DNA of 64,000 nt from JBCBSP01 sp039819095. GTDB taxonomy: Bacteria > Pseudomonadota > Alphaproteobacteria > Caulobacterales > Maricaulaceae. The notes below the pieces were generated by a model. The model ran no database searches, had not been told where the DNA came from, and worked only from the letters and a program-made list of their open reading frames with translations. The translations under genes were made by a program, and so were the position numbers. The stretch lies in assembly GCA_039819095.1 (NCBI GenBank), contig JBCBSP010000006.1, positions 1 to 64,000 of the forward strand, given 5' to 3'. Below are positions 50,395-59,172 of the stretch, piece after piece (within the stretch, counting starts at the first letter, position 1; every line of letters starts with the position of its first letter).

Positions 50395-53334
50395 TTAGCC
50401 GCCGAACGTGTAGCGGAAGCCGAACTGGGCCTGCCAACCATACTCTTCGTACTGAGAGTTGAACTCGCGGCCGCCATCGCGGAACACCGCGACGAAGGGC
50501 TCGTCATTGATATTCTTGAAGTCCAGATAGGCCCGCAGATTGTCGGTGAGGTCGTACTTGGCCGAGAAGTCGAGCTGCACATGGGAGTCGGCAATGCGGT
50601 CGACCCCTTCGCCGCCCTCATCGATGCCGTCGATGAACTCGTCACGGTAGGAAACCGCCACGCGCAGGTCGAGATCGCCGTCGTCATAGCCAAGGATCAG
50701 ATTGGCGACGTTCTGGGACTGGTTCGGAAGGGTGATTTCCCGGCCGCCCGGCAGCGTCGCTTCGCTGTCCACATAAGTGTAGTTGGCTCCCACGATCATG
50801 TTCTGCAGAACGCCCGGCAGGAAGGTGAGCGCCTGCTGATAGTTGACCTCGAAGCCCAGAAGGCTGGACTCTTCGATGTTCACGAAGCTCGACCCTTCAT
50901 CGATATCGATGCCGTTGACCGTGATGTCCTCGAATTGCTGAGCCGCGATGAAGTTGTCGATCGATTTGTAGAAGACGCCGAAGGACAGGACTGAGTCTCG
51001 GTTGGGATAGTATTCAATTGCGGCGTCGAAATTATGCGCTTCCTGGCGCTCCAGATCCGGATTGCCGAACTCTGCTTCCACATCGCCGTCATCGCTTTGT
51101 TCGATGGCGACTCGCGGCGCGGCCTGTTCCAGGTTCGGGCGCGAAATCGACGCGTAGTAAGCCCCGCGCAGGATCAGCCGATCGCTGGCTTCGTAGCGCA
51201 GATTGATGCTTGGCAAGACGTCGGTGTAGTCGTTCGACACGGTGACGTCGCGGCGGAAAACGCGGTCGCCCTCGATGACCGTTTCATCATCACCGGCGTC
51301 GTATTCGGCTTCCACGGTGTCGGCGATCAGGTCTCCGGGAAGGGCGGGAGCCGGGATGAACCCGGCGAAGGCGCCGGTCTGGTCGCCCGCGAGCTCAACC
51401 TCGACGGCCTGCTCCAGCACTTCAAAGCCGCGCGCGTCGTACTGGGTGTCCTCCACCCGCACGCCGCCGACGATGCGCAGACGATCCACGTCCACCGAAG
51501 CCATCAGGTAACCAGACAGCACGTCTTCTTCAGCGGCGTAAAAATCGCCCGTGGAGCCAAGCGCTGTATTGATCACATCGAGCTCAAAGTCGGCGCGATT
51601 GGACAAGAAGAAGTCGCGAATGGCGAAGGGGTCCGGGGTCGTCCCAATGTCATCAAGGCCGAACTCGGTCTGGAACGCGAACTCGTCAAGGAACAGATCG
51701 CGCGGCCCGAAACCGTCATAGACTTCCAGCTCGGCTTCAAAGCTTTTCTCGCGGATGCGGCTGCTGACCCCCGCCTGGACGAAGCCGAAATGGCGGCCGA
51801 ACTGCGTCTCGCGGCGCAGATCGAAATTGGCCGCCCACTCATCATCCTGGGAAACGCCATTAAGAAATTCCAGCTCGTCGAACTCGTAGCCGGACGCGTC
51901 ATAATAAGCATCGCGCGACGCGGCGTCGCCGAAGATCAAGGTCGGGACGATTGAATCGGTCACGTCGAGACCGAATGAGCCAGAATCAAATTGCTGGCGG
52001 AAAGCGGCGTCGATCCGGTCGTCCTCGGCTTCCTCGGCGAACGCGTAAGACAGCTGATATTCGAACGTCCAAGGGCCTGCGAAGGTCTCGCCACCGGCTG
52101 CGATGGCGTAGATCGTCTGGGATTCCAGACGGTCCTTGATGTCGCGATCGACTTCATACTCATCGTCATCAGTGCCGTTCACAAGGAATGACGCGCCGCC
52201 TGACGCCGCGTCGTCATACTCGCCGTCTTCAAATTTGTTTTCCACGCGCGCGCGGTATTCCTGGTCGGAAAACTCCGAGTAAGTGGTGCGCAGATACAGA
52301 TCGGTGCTCTCGTTGACGTCGAAATCCAGGTTGAACACCACCGAAGTGCGCTCACGGGTGATATCGTAATCGCGCAGCTCGTACTCGCCGGGGAAGGCGA
52401 CGCTCTCGTCAAAATCCCAGCCGCCGTCGACTTCCACATTGTCCGACCCGAATTCGCGTTCCTGGTCGGAATAGGAAAACGCGACGCCCAGGCGGCCATC
52501 CATGAAGTTGTCGGCGAAGGTCACAGAGCCGCGATAGCCGTAGGCGTCGGCGATGTCGGCGTAGATGCCGCGCAGTCGGAACTGCAGAAGACGGTCGTCC
52601 TGGTCGAGCCCGGACAGGGTCTCGATCTCGATATTGCCGCCGATGCTGTCCCCGGGCATGTCCGGGGTCAGCGACTTGGAGATCACGATGGAGGACAGGA
52701 CATCGGAGTCGATCACGTCCAGCGGCACTTGCCGCGCGTCGGCTTCAGGCGAGGGAAGCCGCACGCCGTTAATGCTGACTGTGTTCAGGTTCGGGTCGAT
52801 GCCGCGGATTGAGACGAAGCGGCCCTCGCCCTGATCGTTAAGGACGTTCACGCCGGCCGCGCGGCGCACGGCTTCGGCGATGTTTTCATCCGGCAACCGG
52901 TCCACCGCGTCCGCTGAAAGCACGGTGACAAAGCCGTCGGCCGCGCGCTGGCGGTTGATGGCGCCGGTCAGCGCGCCGCGCTGACCAATGACCAGAATGT
53001 TTTCAGTCACCGCAACATCGGCGCCGAGGCGGAAGCTGGTTTCAACTTCGCTCGCTTGCGTGGCCAGGCTCACCATCCGCGTCTGGGCGTCCGCGCCCAG
53101 ATAGGAAACTTCAATCGTGTAATCGCCCGACGGGACGTTGGCGAAACGAAAGGCGCCGTCGCGTCCGGCCGTCACCGTCTGACCGGTTTCAACGATTCGG
53201 ATGATGGCGCCTTCCAGACCGACCGTGCCGGAGCCTTCGGTGACGCGACCGGAAATGACGCCGGCTTGAGCGGCGGTCGCCGCCGTGAGGGCGAGCGCGG
53301 AAGCCGCGCAAAGCATGCGAGTGAAGCGATTCAT
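50395..53334 (-). CDS. TonB-dependent receptor paired with phytase
   Basis: A 979-residue outer-membrane receptor of the proteobacterial large-receptor type. Signal peptide 1-24 (MNRFTRMLCAASALALTAAT), then a carboxypeptidase-regulatory-like domain at about 25-92 (AIIRIVETGQTVTAGRDGAF), then a plug (about 110-230, RRAAGVNVLNDQGEGRFVSI and VSINGVRLPSPEADARQVPL). A large barrel of acidic loops ends FGFRYTFGG, slightly off the usual aromatic C-terminus. It faces the beta-propeller phytase across 250 bases holding a Pho-box-like array. In other alphaproteobacteria such receptor-phytase pairs are thought to import inositol phosphates. Confidence 0.93.
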   Translation of the reverse strand: MNRFTRMLCAASALALTAATAAQAGVISGRVTEGSGTVGLEGAIIRIVETGQTVTAGRDGAFRFANVPSGDYTIEVSYLGADAQTRMVSLATQASEVETSFRLGADVAVTENILVIGQRGALTGAINRQRAADGFVTVLSADAVDRLPDENIAEAVRRAAGVNVLNDQGEGRFVSIRGIDPNLNTVSINGVRLPSPEADARQVPLDVIDSDVLSSIVISKSLTPDMPGDSIGGNIEIETLSGLDQDDRLLQFRLRGIYADIADAYGYRGSVTFADNFMDGRLGVAFSYSDQEREFGSDNVEVDGGWDFDESVAFPGEYELRDYDITRERTSVVFNLDFDVNESTDLYLRTTYSEFSDQEYRARVENKFEDGEYDDAASGGASFLVNGTDDDEYEVDRDIKDRLESQTIYAIAAGGETFAGPWTFEYQLSYAFAEEAEDDRIDAAFRQQFDSGSFGLDVTDSIVPTLIFGDAASRDAYYDASGYEFDELEFLNGVSQDDEWAANFDLRRETQFGRHFGFVQAGVSSRIREKSFEAELEVYDGFGPRDLFLDEFAFQTEFGLDDIGTTPDPFAIRDFFLSNRADFELDVINTALGSTGDFYAAEEDVLSGYLMASVDVDRLRIVGGVRVEDTQYDARGFEVLEQAVEVELAGDQTGAFAGFIPAPALPGDLIADTVEAEYDAGDDETVIEGDRVFRRDVTVSNDYTDVLPSINLRYEASDRLILRGAYYASISRPNLEQAAPRVAIEQSDDGDVEAEFGNPDLERQEAHNFDAAIEYYPNRDSVLSFGVFYKSIDNFIAAQQFEDITVNGIDIDEGSSFVNIEESSLLGFEVNYQQALTFLPGVLQNMIVGANYTYVDSEATLPGGREITLPNQSQNVANLILGYDDGDLDLRVAVSYRDEFIDGIDEGGEGVDRIADSHVQLDFSAKYDLTDNLRAYLDFKNINDEPFVAVFRDGGREFNSQYEEYGWQAQFGFRYTFGG

Positions 53335-53424
53335 GATGATGACGTCCCCAAGTGTTTGGATCCGGTCCGCATGCGCGCGGCGCGGAGTCCTCAGATGTAT
53401 CGACTGGGCTTATCGCGGCGGCGG

Positions 53425-53464
53425 GTGACGGTTTCATGAGGGATTGATGAAGCCTTGATGTCAG
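53425..53464 (-). promoter_or_regulatory. Pho-box-like array (four half-sites)
   Basis: On the minus strand four 7-base half-sites, CTGACAT, GCTTCAT, CCCTCAT and CCGTCAC, are separated by exactly four bases each (CAAG, CAAT, GAAA), the 7-4-7-4 spacing of PhoB sites (consensus CTGTCAT/C). Matches to the consensus are 6, 4, 5 and 5 of 7. It lies about 91 bases upstream of the receptor ATG and 121 from the phytase ATG. It is likely a phosphate-starvation control site for one or both genes. Confidence 0.65.
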
Positions 53465-53584
53465 CATTCCAGGTGGGGCTTTACGCCCCGGGCGCAGCTG
53501 GGTAATCGATGATAGTGAGCCGGATTGACGCATGTCGGGCCGCGCCCCTTTTCGCCCATCTCCAGACACGAACGGATCACGATC

Positions 53585-54646
53585 ATGATGCTCAAGCCGA
53601 CAGGCTGCTTCTCCATTTTGGGCGTCTGTGCGCTTCTTACCCTCACCGCCTGCGAGACCCCGCCCCCGCCGGGACTTCCCGCCTTTGAGGTGGAAGCGGT
53701 GCTGGAGACCGCAGCGGTCGCCGGCGAAGGCGACGCCGCCGACGATCCGGCGATCTGGGTGGCGGCTGATCCGGCGGACAGCCTGATCCTGGGTACGGAC
53801 AAGCGCAGCGGGCTCTACGCCTACCGGCTGGATGGCGCCATCGCGCAATACATCCCGGCCGGGCGCATCAATAATGTCGATATCCGCTACGGATTTCAGG
53901 CCGGCGACCGCACCGTCGATATCGCCGTGGCCAGCGATCGCACCAATATCGCGCTCGCCTTCTTCTTCATCGATCCAATGAGCGGCGCCATCGAGGTTCC
54001 GGCCCCGGCCGGCTGGTCGCTCTATTTCGATGACCCCTATGGCGTGTGCCTCTATCAGAATCCGGCGACGGGCGAGCTCGACGCCTTCGTGACCGAAGAC
54101 GATACCGGACGGCTCAGCCAGCTGCGACTGAGCTATGAGAACGGCGCGATGAGGGCTGAAGAAGTGCGCGCCTTCTCGCTCGGCACCATCACCGAGGGCT
54201 GCGCGGTCGATGATAGAACGGGACTGCTATACATCGCCGAAGAGAATGTCGGCGTCTGGCGCTATAGCGTCGACCCGGCGACGGGCGAGGCGCGCGAGGC
54301 GTTCGCCGCCGTCGATGGCCAAGCTCTGGTCGCCGATGCTGAGGGCGTCGCCATCCTGCCGCAAGGCGAGACCGGCGGCCTTCTTTTCGTCTCCAGCCAG
54401 GGCGACAGCGCCTACGCGGTGTTCGATCTTCAAACCGGCGCGTTCATCGACCGTTTCCGCATCGCTGAGGGCGCGACCGACAATGTGACCGAAACCGACG
54501 GCATCGAGCTGAGCCCCGCCCCGCTTGGCGAGACCTTCCCGCGCGGCGTGTTCGTGGCCCAGGACGATGTGGAGGATACAGGCGGCCAGAACTTCAAATT
54601 CGTCGATCTCGGCCAGATCCTGGACGGCCTGCCTGCGCGGGAGTAG
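53585..54646 (+). CDS. beta-propeller phytase (3-phytase-type)
   Basis: A 353-residue exported beta-propeller phytase (BPP), a lipoprotein by its LLTLTAC (about residue 21-24). Calcium- and phosphate-binding signatures are present: DDPAIWVAADPADSLILGTD, GRINNVDIRYGF and YGVCLYQN. Also EGCAVDDRTGLLYIAEENVG, VADAEGVAILP and SSQGDSAYAVFD appear. BPPs hydrolyse phytate in a calcium-dependent manner at neutral pH, outside the cytoplasm. It is divergent from the large TonB receptor with the shared Pho-box-like array. ATG 53585 or 53588. Confidence 0.93.
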   Translation: MMLKPTGCFSILGVCALLTLTACETPPPPGLPAFEVEAVLETAAVAGEGDAADDPAIWVAADPADSLILGTDKRSGLYAYRLDGAIAQYIPAGRINNVDIRYGFQAGDRTVDIAVASDRTNIALAFFFIDPMSGAIEVPAPAGWSLYFDDPYGVCLYQNPATGELDAFVTEDDTGRLSQLRLSYENGAMRAEEVRAFSLGTITEGCAVDDRTGLLYIAEENVGVWRYSVDPATGEAREAFAAVDGQALVADAEGVAILPQGETGGLLFVSSQGDSAYAVFDLQTGAFIDRFRIAEGATDNVTETDGIELSPAPLGETFPRGVFVAQDDVEDTGGQNFKFVDLGQILDGLPARE

Positions 54647-54692
54647 CGATGGATGACGGCGCGCGAGCGAGCGTTTAAGACAGGCGCCCAGC

Positions 54693-54769
54693 GTCCCCGT
54701 AGCTCAGCAGGATAGAGCATCAGATTCCTAATCTGAGGGTCACAGGTTCGAATCCTGTCGGGGACGCCA
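54693..54769 (+). tRNA. tRNA-Arg (anticodon CCT), CCA encoded
   Basis: A 77-base cloverleaf. Acceptor GTCCCCG pairs with CGGGGAC; the D arm GCTCAGCAGGATAGAGC and the T arm ACAGGTTCGAATCCTGT are canonical. The anticodon arm is TCAGA, loop TTCCTAA, TCTGA, so the anticodon is CCT and it reads AGG. CCA is encoded at 54767-54769. Confidence 0.98.
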
Positions 54770-55301
54770 TTTCCACAGTGTTTCCGCTCCGACCGACGCG
54801 GCGATCCTCATTGAGGTCGGCGTTGGCGTCGGTGCTCGCTTGAAACGCGCTCAAGGCTGTCGCGTTTGAAGCATTCCCTTCATGGCGCGCTATTTTTCCC
54901 GTCCGGGCTTTCGCTCCTCGCTGACGCTCCGGACGCGCGTTCGCGCCTTGGAACCGTGCCGGTTCGGGATCGCTGCTAGGCGTTGACCTCCCCTGCTTGC
55001 GGGGGAGGTGGCCGCGAAGCGGACGTGTGAAAGCGGTTCAGCGAGAAGCCGCCAAACGCTTTCCCTTTTCTGCCTTGTAAGGGAGGCGATCCTTTGCCTG
55101 GTGCGTTGACCGCCGGCGGTGCCTTTCGGGTCCGGCTTTCGCGGCCCCAAAAAGAGGCCCTGAGCGCGGTTGCGCTTTGCGAAGCCGTTCCGGTTCGGTG
55201 GAACACAGCCAGGGTCGCTCCGGAAAATGGCGGATTTGTTTGCCGGACCCCCCTGCCCGCCCTAACTTTTTGTTCAGGCCGTGAAACCGGGGAGGGCCGC
55301 C
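54770..55301. repeat. gene-free region with palindromic repeat element
   Basis: No convincing gene in 532 bases. A hairpin ACCTCCCC-loop-GGGGAGGT lies at 54986-55009, and the flanking minus-strand stretch (54980-55110) reads like the intergenic repeats of caulobacterial genomes that often yield false ORFs (for instance SRPPPPQAGEVNA). A reading frame at 54890-55150 minus is therefore not called. Immediately after tRNA-Arg, which is a possible insertion site, but no integrase or clear direct repeat of the tRNA end is seen. Confidence 0.45.
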
Positions 55302-55712
55302 GTGACTGCGACAGCCGTCGCTTCCATTCTACTGGTCGAGGACGACGATCAGGACGCTTTCCTGTTCGCCGAGGCCTTGCGCGAAGTCGCGCCTGAGGCT
55401 TGCTTCGATCATGTCAAGGATGCGCAGACCGCGCTTCAACGCGCCGCTTCGGCCGATTGCATCGTTCTGGATCTCAACCTGGGAGCCCAGGACGGGCTCT
55501 GGCTGCTCGACCAGCTTCTGGGTGATGACAGGCTCCGCACACTGCCGGTCATCGTGTTTTCCGGCGATGTCGGGCGGATGAGCCGGGCGTCATCGGCCTT
55601 TTCCAACGTGGCCGCCTCGGTGCGCAAGCCCAATACGATGGACGACTACGCGAGCGCCTTGCACATTGTGCTGGCAGTGCTGCAGGCTGCGGTTCGCTCC
55701 AGAAGCGGCTGA
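55302..55712 (+). CDS. single-domain response regulator (Rcp1-like)
   Basis: A 136-residue receiver domain with no output. The acidic pair and phospho-acceptor are visible: ILLVEDDDQDAFLF (acidic pocket), VLDLNLGAQDG (phospho-Asp), VIVFSGD (Thr/Ser switch) and VRKPNTMDD (Lys). The GTG at 55302 follows GGGGAGGG; GTG 55281 is an earlier alternative. Such stand-alone receivers act as phosphotransfer intermediates. No kinase is adjacent. It is 44 bases before the SDR gene. Confidence 0.88.
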   Translation: MTATAVASILLVEDDDQDAFLFAEALREVAPEACFDHVKDAQTALQRAASADCIVLDLNLGAQDGLWLLDQLLGDDRLRTLPVIVFSGDVGRMSRASSAFSNVAASVRKPNTMDDYASALHIVLAVLQAAVRSRSG

Positions 55713-55755
55713 ACGCCGTCTGGGCGCACCGGAGCTTTTCTTACAGGAATCGGAC

Positions 55756-56547
55756 ATGGATCTGACAGACACCGCCGCCATCGTCACCGGCGGCGCCAGC
55801 GGCATCGGCAAGGCCGTCGCCGAAGCCCTTCATGCGCGCGGCGCGCGCGTCGCCATCGCCGACCTCAATGCGCAGGCGGCCAATGCCGTGGGAGAAGCCT
55901 GCGGCGGATTTGGCGAACGCGTCGATGTCGCCGACGAGTTCGATCTGGTCCGCTTCATCAACAAGGCCGAGCGTACGCTCGGCCCGGTCACCGTCTTCAT
56001 GTCCAATGCCGGGCTCGGCGTGACCGACGGGCCGGGCTGGGGCGCGGGCGATGCGCCCAACGCCTCCTGGGATATCTGCTGGCAGGTCAATGTCATGGCG
56101 AGCGTCTATGCCGCGCGCCACCTGGCCAAACCCATGGCCGAACGCGGCGGACGCTTCATCATCACCGCCTCAGCCGCCGGCCTGCTCGCCCAGATTGGCG
56201 ATGCGCCCTACTCCGTCACCAAGGCGGCAGCCGTTTCCTTTGCCGAGAATCTGGCGATCGCCCATGGCGATGCCGGATTGAAAGTGCATTGTCTGTGTCC
56301 GGAAGGCGTCAAGACCCCGCTCGTGGAAGGCATTGAAGGCGGCGCGCAGGGCCTGTCCGGCTATATCGAGGCGGACGAGGTCGCCGAAACCCTGATCAAG
56401 GCGATGGAGGAAAACCGATTCCTCGTGACGACGCATGAAAATACGGCTCAATATGTCGCCATGAAGGGCGCGGAGCGTGATCGCTGGGTCGGCGGCATGC
56501 GCAAGCTGCGCCGAATGCTGGTCGAGCAATTGGGCCGGCCGCTCTGA
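55756..56547 (+). CDS. SDR family oxidoreductase
   Basis: A 263-residue short-chain dehydrogenase. The cofactor motif is AAIVTGGASGIGKAVAEALH, then VFMSNAGLGVTD, the catalytic Ser-Tyr-Lys region FIITASAAGLLAQIGDAPYS VTKAAA. ADLNAQ after the second strand suggests NAD. The substrate is unknown. ATG 55756 follows AGGA. It is 46 bases upstream of the MaoC-PTA fusion, and may act on hydroxyacyl-CoA or alcohol intermediates in the same pathway. Confidence 0.93.
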   Translation: MDLTDTAAIVTGGASGIGKAVAEALHARGARVAIADLNAQAANAVGEACGGFGERVDVADEFDLVRFINKAERTLGPVTVFMSNAGLGVTDGPGWGAGDAPNASWDICWQVNVMASVYAARHLAKPMAERGGRFIITASAAGLLAQIGDAPYSVTKAAAVSFAENLAIAHGDAGLKVHCLCPEGVKTPLVEGIEGGAQGLSGYIEADEVAETLIKAMEENRFLVTTHENTAQYVAMKGAERDRWVGGMRKLRRMLVEQLGRPL

Positions 56548-56593
56548 ACAGGTCCCGTCGAGCACCGGGCCTGACGCGCAGCAGGAGGCGGGC

Positions 56594-57997
56594 ATGCGAG
56601 GTCTTGGACTTGATCAGCTGAAGGCGGGCCAGAGCGCGCAGGCCAGCCGCACCGTGACGGCCAATGATCTGGTCTTCTATTCGCATGCCTCCGGCGACCT
56701 GAACCCGCTGCACCTGCCCGAGGTGGACGGCGATGGGGACGGAACGCCCGAAGGGCTCTGCCCGCCGGCCTATCTGGCGGCCCTGCTTTCAGCCTTGATC
56801 GGTTCACGCCTGCCCGGGCCCGGCTCACGCGAAACCGACTGGGCGCTGCGCACAGGAGCGCCGGCCCGCATCGGCGACCGGCTGACCGTCCGTGTCGAGA
56901 TCAAGGAGATCCGGACCGAGGATGTCCTGATCGCGGGCGAGGTGTCCGGTCCGACCGGAACCGCGATGAGCGCCGAAATCACCGTTGCGCCGCCTGAACG
57001 ACCGGCGGTTTTCGGACCTCATGACCTGCCGGATCTTCTCATCCGCCGCTACCGCAAGTTTGAGCGCCTTGTGGCGGCTTGCGACGGGATCGACCCGGCT
57101 ATCACAGCAGTGGTTTGTCCGTACACAGAGGAAAGTCTGGAAGGCGCGCTTGACGCAGCAACCCGGGAGCTCATCACCCCGATCCTTGTCGGCGAAACTG
57201 CGAAGATCGAGGCGGCCGCCCTGGCCGCCGAACGCGATCTGACCGGCATAGGCATCATCGATGCGGCGAGCGCCAGCGAGGCGGCCGGCGCGGCCGCTCG
57301 CCTGGTCGCAGAGGGCGGAGCGCACAGCCTCATGAAGGGCCATCTGCACACTGACACCATACTGCGCGCCGTGCTCGACCGCGCCCACGGTCTGCGTGGT
57401 GAGCGACGCATTTCACATGTCTTCGTTCTGGACATGCCCGGTGTGGATCACCTGCTGTTCGTCACGGATGCGGCGGTCAATATCGCGCCGGACCTGAAGG
57501 TGAAAATGGATATCGCCCAGAACTCCATCGACCTGGCCCGCGCGCTCGGCATCACCCTGCCCAAGGTCGGGGTGCTGTCTGCGGTGGAGAAGGTGAACCC
57601 GGCCCTGCCTTCATCGCTTGACGCCGCCGCCCTGTCGAAAATGGCCGATCGCGGCCAGATCACCGGCGGTCTGGTCGATGGCCCGCTGGCCATGGACAAC
57701 GCCGTCGATCTTGAGGCGGCGCAGATCAAGGGGCTCACCGGCGAGGTCGCCGGCCGTGCGGAAATCCTGATCGCCCCCAATCTGGAAGCCGGCAACATGC
57801 TGGCCAAGGAACTGACCTTCGTGGCGCGCGCTGAGTCAGCCGGGGTGGTGGTGGGCGCTCGCGCGCCCGTCGTGGTGACGAGCCGGGCCGATTCAGAGTT
57901 TTCCCGACTGGTCTCCTGCGCCGTGGCGGCCCTGCATGCGCAATGGCTGAGGACCGGCAAGCCGGCTCCGGCGCTGCTTGAGGCCGATCCGTCATGA
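56594..57997 (+). CDS. MaoC-phosphate acetyltransferase fusion (bifunctional)
   Basis: A 467-residue two-domain protein. The N-terminal MaoC-like hydratase domain (about 1-135) shows VTANDLVFYSHASGDLNPLH. The C-terminal Pta/Ptb domain (about 165-467) shows LITPILVGETAKIEAAALAA, EGGAHSLMKGHLHTDTILRA, FVLDMPGVDHLLFVTDAAVN and ARAPVVVTSRADSEFSRLVS. The second domain should transfer acyl groups between CoA and phosphate. Such fusions are annotated as bifunctional enoyl-CoA hydratase/phosphate acetyltransferase. AGGAGG precedes ATG 56594. The 3-prime end overlaps ackA by four bases, so acetyl-phosphate would be passed to acetate kinase. Confidence 0.92.
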   Translation: MRGLGLDQLKAGQSAQASRTVTANDLVFYSHASGDLNPLHLPEVDGDGDGTPEGLCPPAYLAALLSALIGSRLPGPGSRETDWALRTGAPARIGDRLTVRVEIKEIRTEDVLIAGEVSGPTGTAMSAEITVAPPERPAVFGPHDLPDLLIRRYRKFERLVAACDGIDPAITAVVCPYTEESLEGALDAATRELITPILVGETAKIEAAALAAERDLTGIGIIDAASASEAAGAAARLVAEGGAHSLMKGHLHTDTILRAVLDRAHGLRGERRISHVFVLDMPGVDHLLFVTDAAVNIAPDLKVKMDIAQNSIDLARALGITLPKVGVLSAVEKVNPALPSSLDAAALSKMADRGQITGGLVDGPLAMDNAVDLEAAQIKGLTGEVAGRAEILIAPNLEAGNMLAKELTFVARAESAGVVVGARAPVVVTSRADSEFSRLVSCAVAALHAQWLRTGKPAPALLEADPS

Positions 57998-59172
57998 GCC
58001 TGTTGACCCTGAACGCCGGCTCCTCATCGCTCAAGTTTTCCGTATACGATCGAACCGCCAGCGAAGAACGCTTGCGCGGCCATGTCGATGGCGTGGGACC
58101 GGATATGCGCCTCAGCGTTTCCATGGCCGGCAGACCCAGCCAGGAGCGCGCCCTGCCGGGCGGAGCGCGCAGCCACGCCGACGCGCTTGCCTCGGCGCTG
58201 GAAGTGATCGCCGAGGCTGCTGGCGAGACCGTGCACGCCATCGGCCACCGCGTGGTTCACGGCGGGCCGGACTATGCTGAGCCCATACTGCTCGACGCCG
58301 AGATTGAAGCGCATCTGCGCGATTACATTCCGCTGGCGCCCCTGCACCAGCCGCACAATCTGGCTGGCGTGGACGCCGCGCGGGCCGCCTTTCCCGATGC
58401 GCCGCAAGTGGCCTGTTTCGATACCGCCTTTCACCGCACCCACCCCTGGGTGAACGACACTTTCGCCCTGCCGCGCAAATATTTTGACCGCGGGGTACGC
58501 CGATACGGGTTTCACGGCCTGTCCTACGAATATCTCGCGCAGCGCCTCGCGCAGCTGGATCCGGAGGCGGCGAAGGGGCGCGCCATCATCGCCCATCTGG
58601 GCAATGGCGCATCCATGTGCGCCCTGCGCGGCGGCGTTTCGGTCGGGGCGAGCATGGGGTTTTCCGCGCTTGACGGGCTGCCCATGGGCACGCGGTGCGG
58701 CCAGCTGGACCCGGGTGTGATCCTGCACATGCTGGATCATGACGGGCTGGACAGTCGCCAGATCACCGAGCTGCTCTACAAGCAGAGCGGCCTGCTCGCC
58801 CTGTCCCAGATCAGCTCCGACATGCGCACGCTACAGCAAAGCGCCGATCCGAAGGCCGCCGAAGCGATCGAGTATTTCGTTTTCCGCTGCCGACGCGAAC
58901 TGGCGGCTATGACCGCGATTCTTGAGGGTTTGGACGCGGTCGTATTCTCAGGTGGTATTGGTGAAAACTCAGCGTATGTCCGTGAACGGATTGGCTCCGG
59001 TTTCGGGTATCTTGGCTTTGGCGTGGATGCTGAGCGCAACGCGGCCGCCAACGGCGATGCAAGCCTGATCAGCCCGCAAGGCGCTGCGGTTCGCGCCTGG
59101 GCGATCCGCACCGATGAAGAGTGCATGATTGCACGCCACACCGCCGAGCTTGTCGGTCTGGCGAACCCCTAA
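57994..59172 (+). CDS. ackA: acetate kinase
   Basis: A 392-residue acetate/propionate kinase interconverting acetyl phosphate and acetate with ATP. Motifs: LTLNAGSSSLKFSVYD, IGHRVVHGGPDYAEPIL, ACFDTAFHRTHPWV, IIAHLGNGASMCALRGG, GFSALDGLPMGTRCGQLDPG and VFSGGIGENSAYVRERI. The start overlaps the MaoC-PTA stop (ATGA). Its last codon overlaps the end of the convergent pgeF gene by four bases. Confidence 0.97.
   Translation: MSLLTLNAGSSSLKFSVYDRTASEERLRGHVDGVGPDMRLSVSMAGRPSQERALPGGARSHADALASALEVIAEAAGETVHAIGHRVVHGGPDYAEPILLDAEIEAHLRDYIPLAPLHQPHNLAGVDAARAAFPDAPQVACFDTAFHRTHPWVNDTFALPRKYFDRGVRRYGFHGLSYEYLAQRLAQLDPEAAKGRAIIAHLGNGASMCALRGGVSVGASMGFSALDGLPMGTRCGQLDPGVILHMLDHDGLDSRQITELLYKQSGLLALSQISSDMRTLQQSADPKAAEAIEYFVFRCRRELAAMTAILEGLDAVVFSGGIGENSAYVRERIGSGFGYLGFGVDAERNAAANGDASLISPQGAAVRAWAIRTDEECMIARHTAELVGLANP

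Noticed and set aside
54890..55206. minus-strand frames of 76-86 codons
   Set aside because: Sequence is the kind produced by intergenic repeat elements (SRPPPPQAGEV), no ribosome site, no known family.
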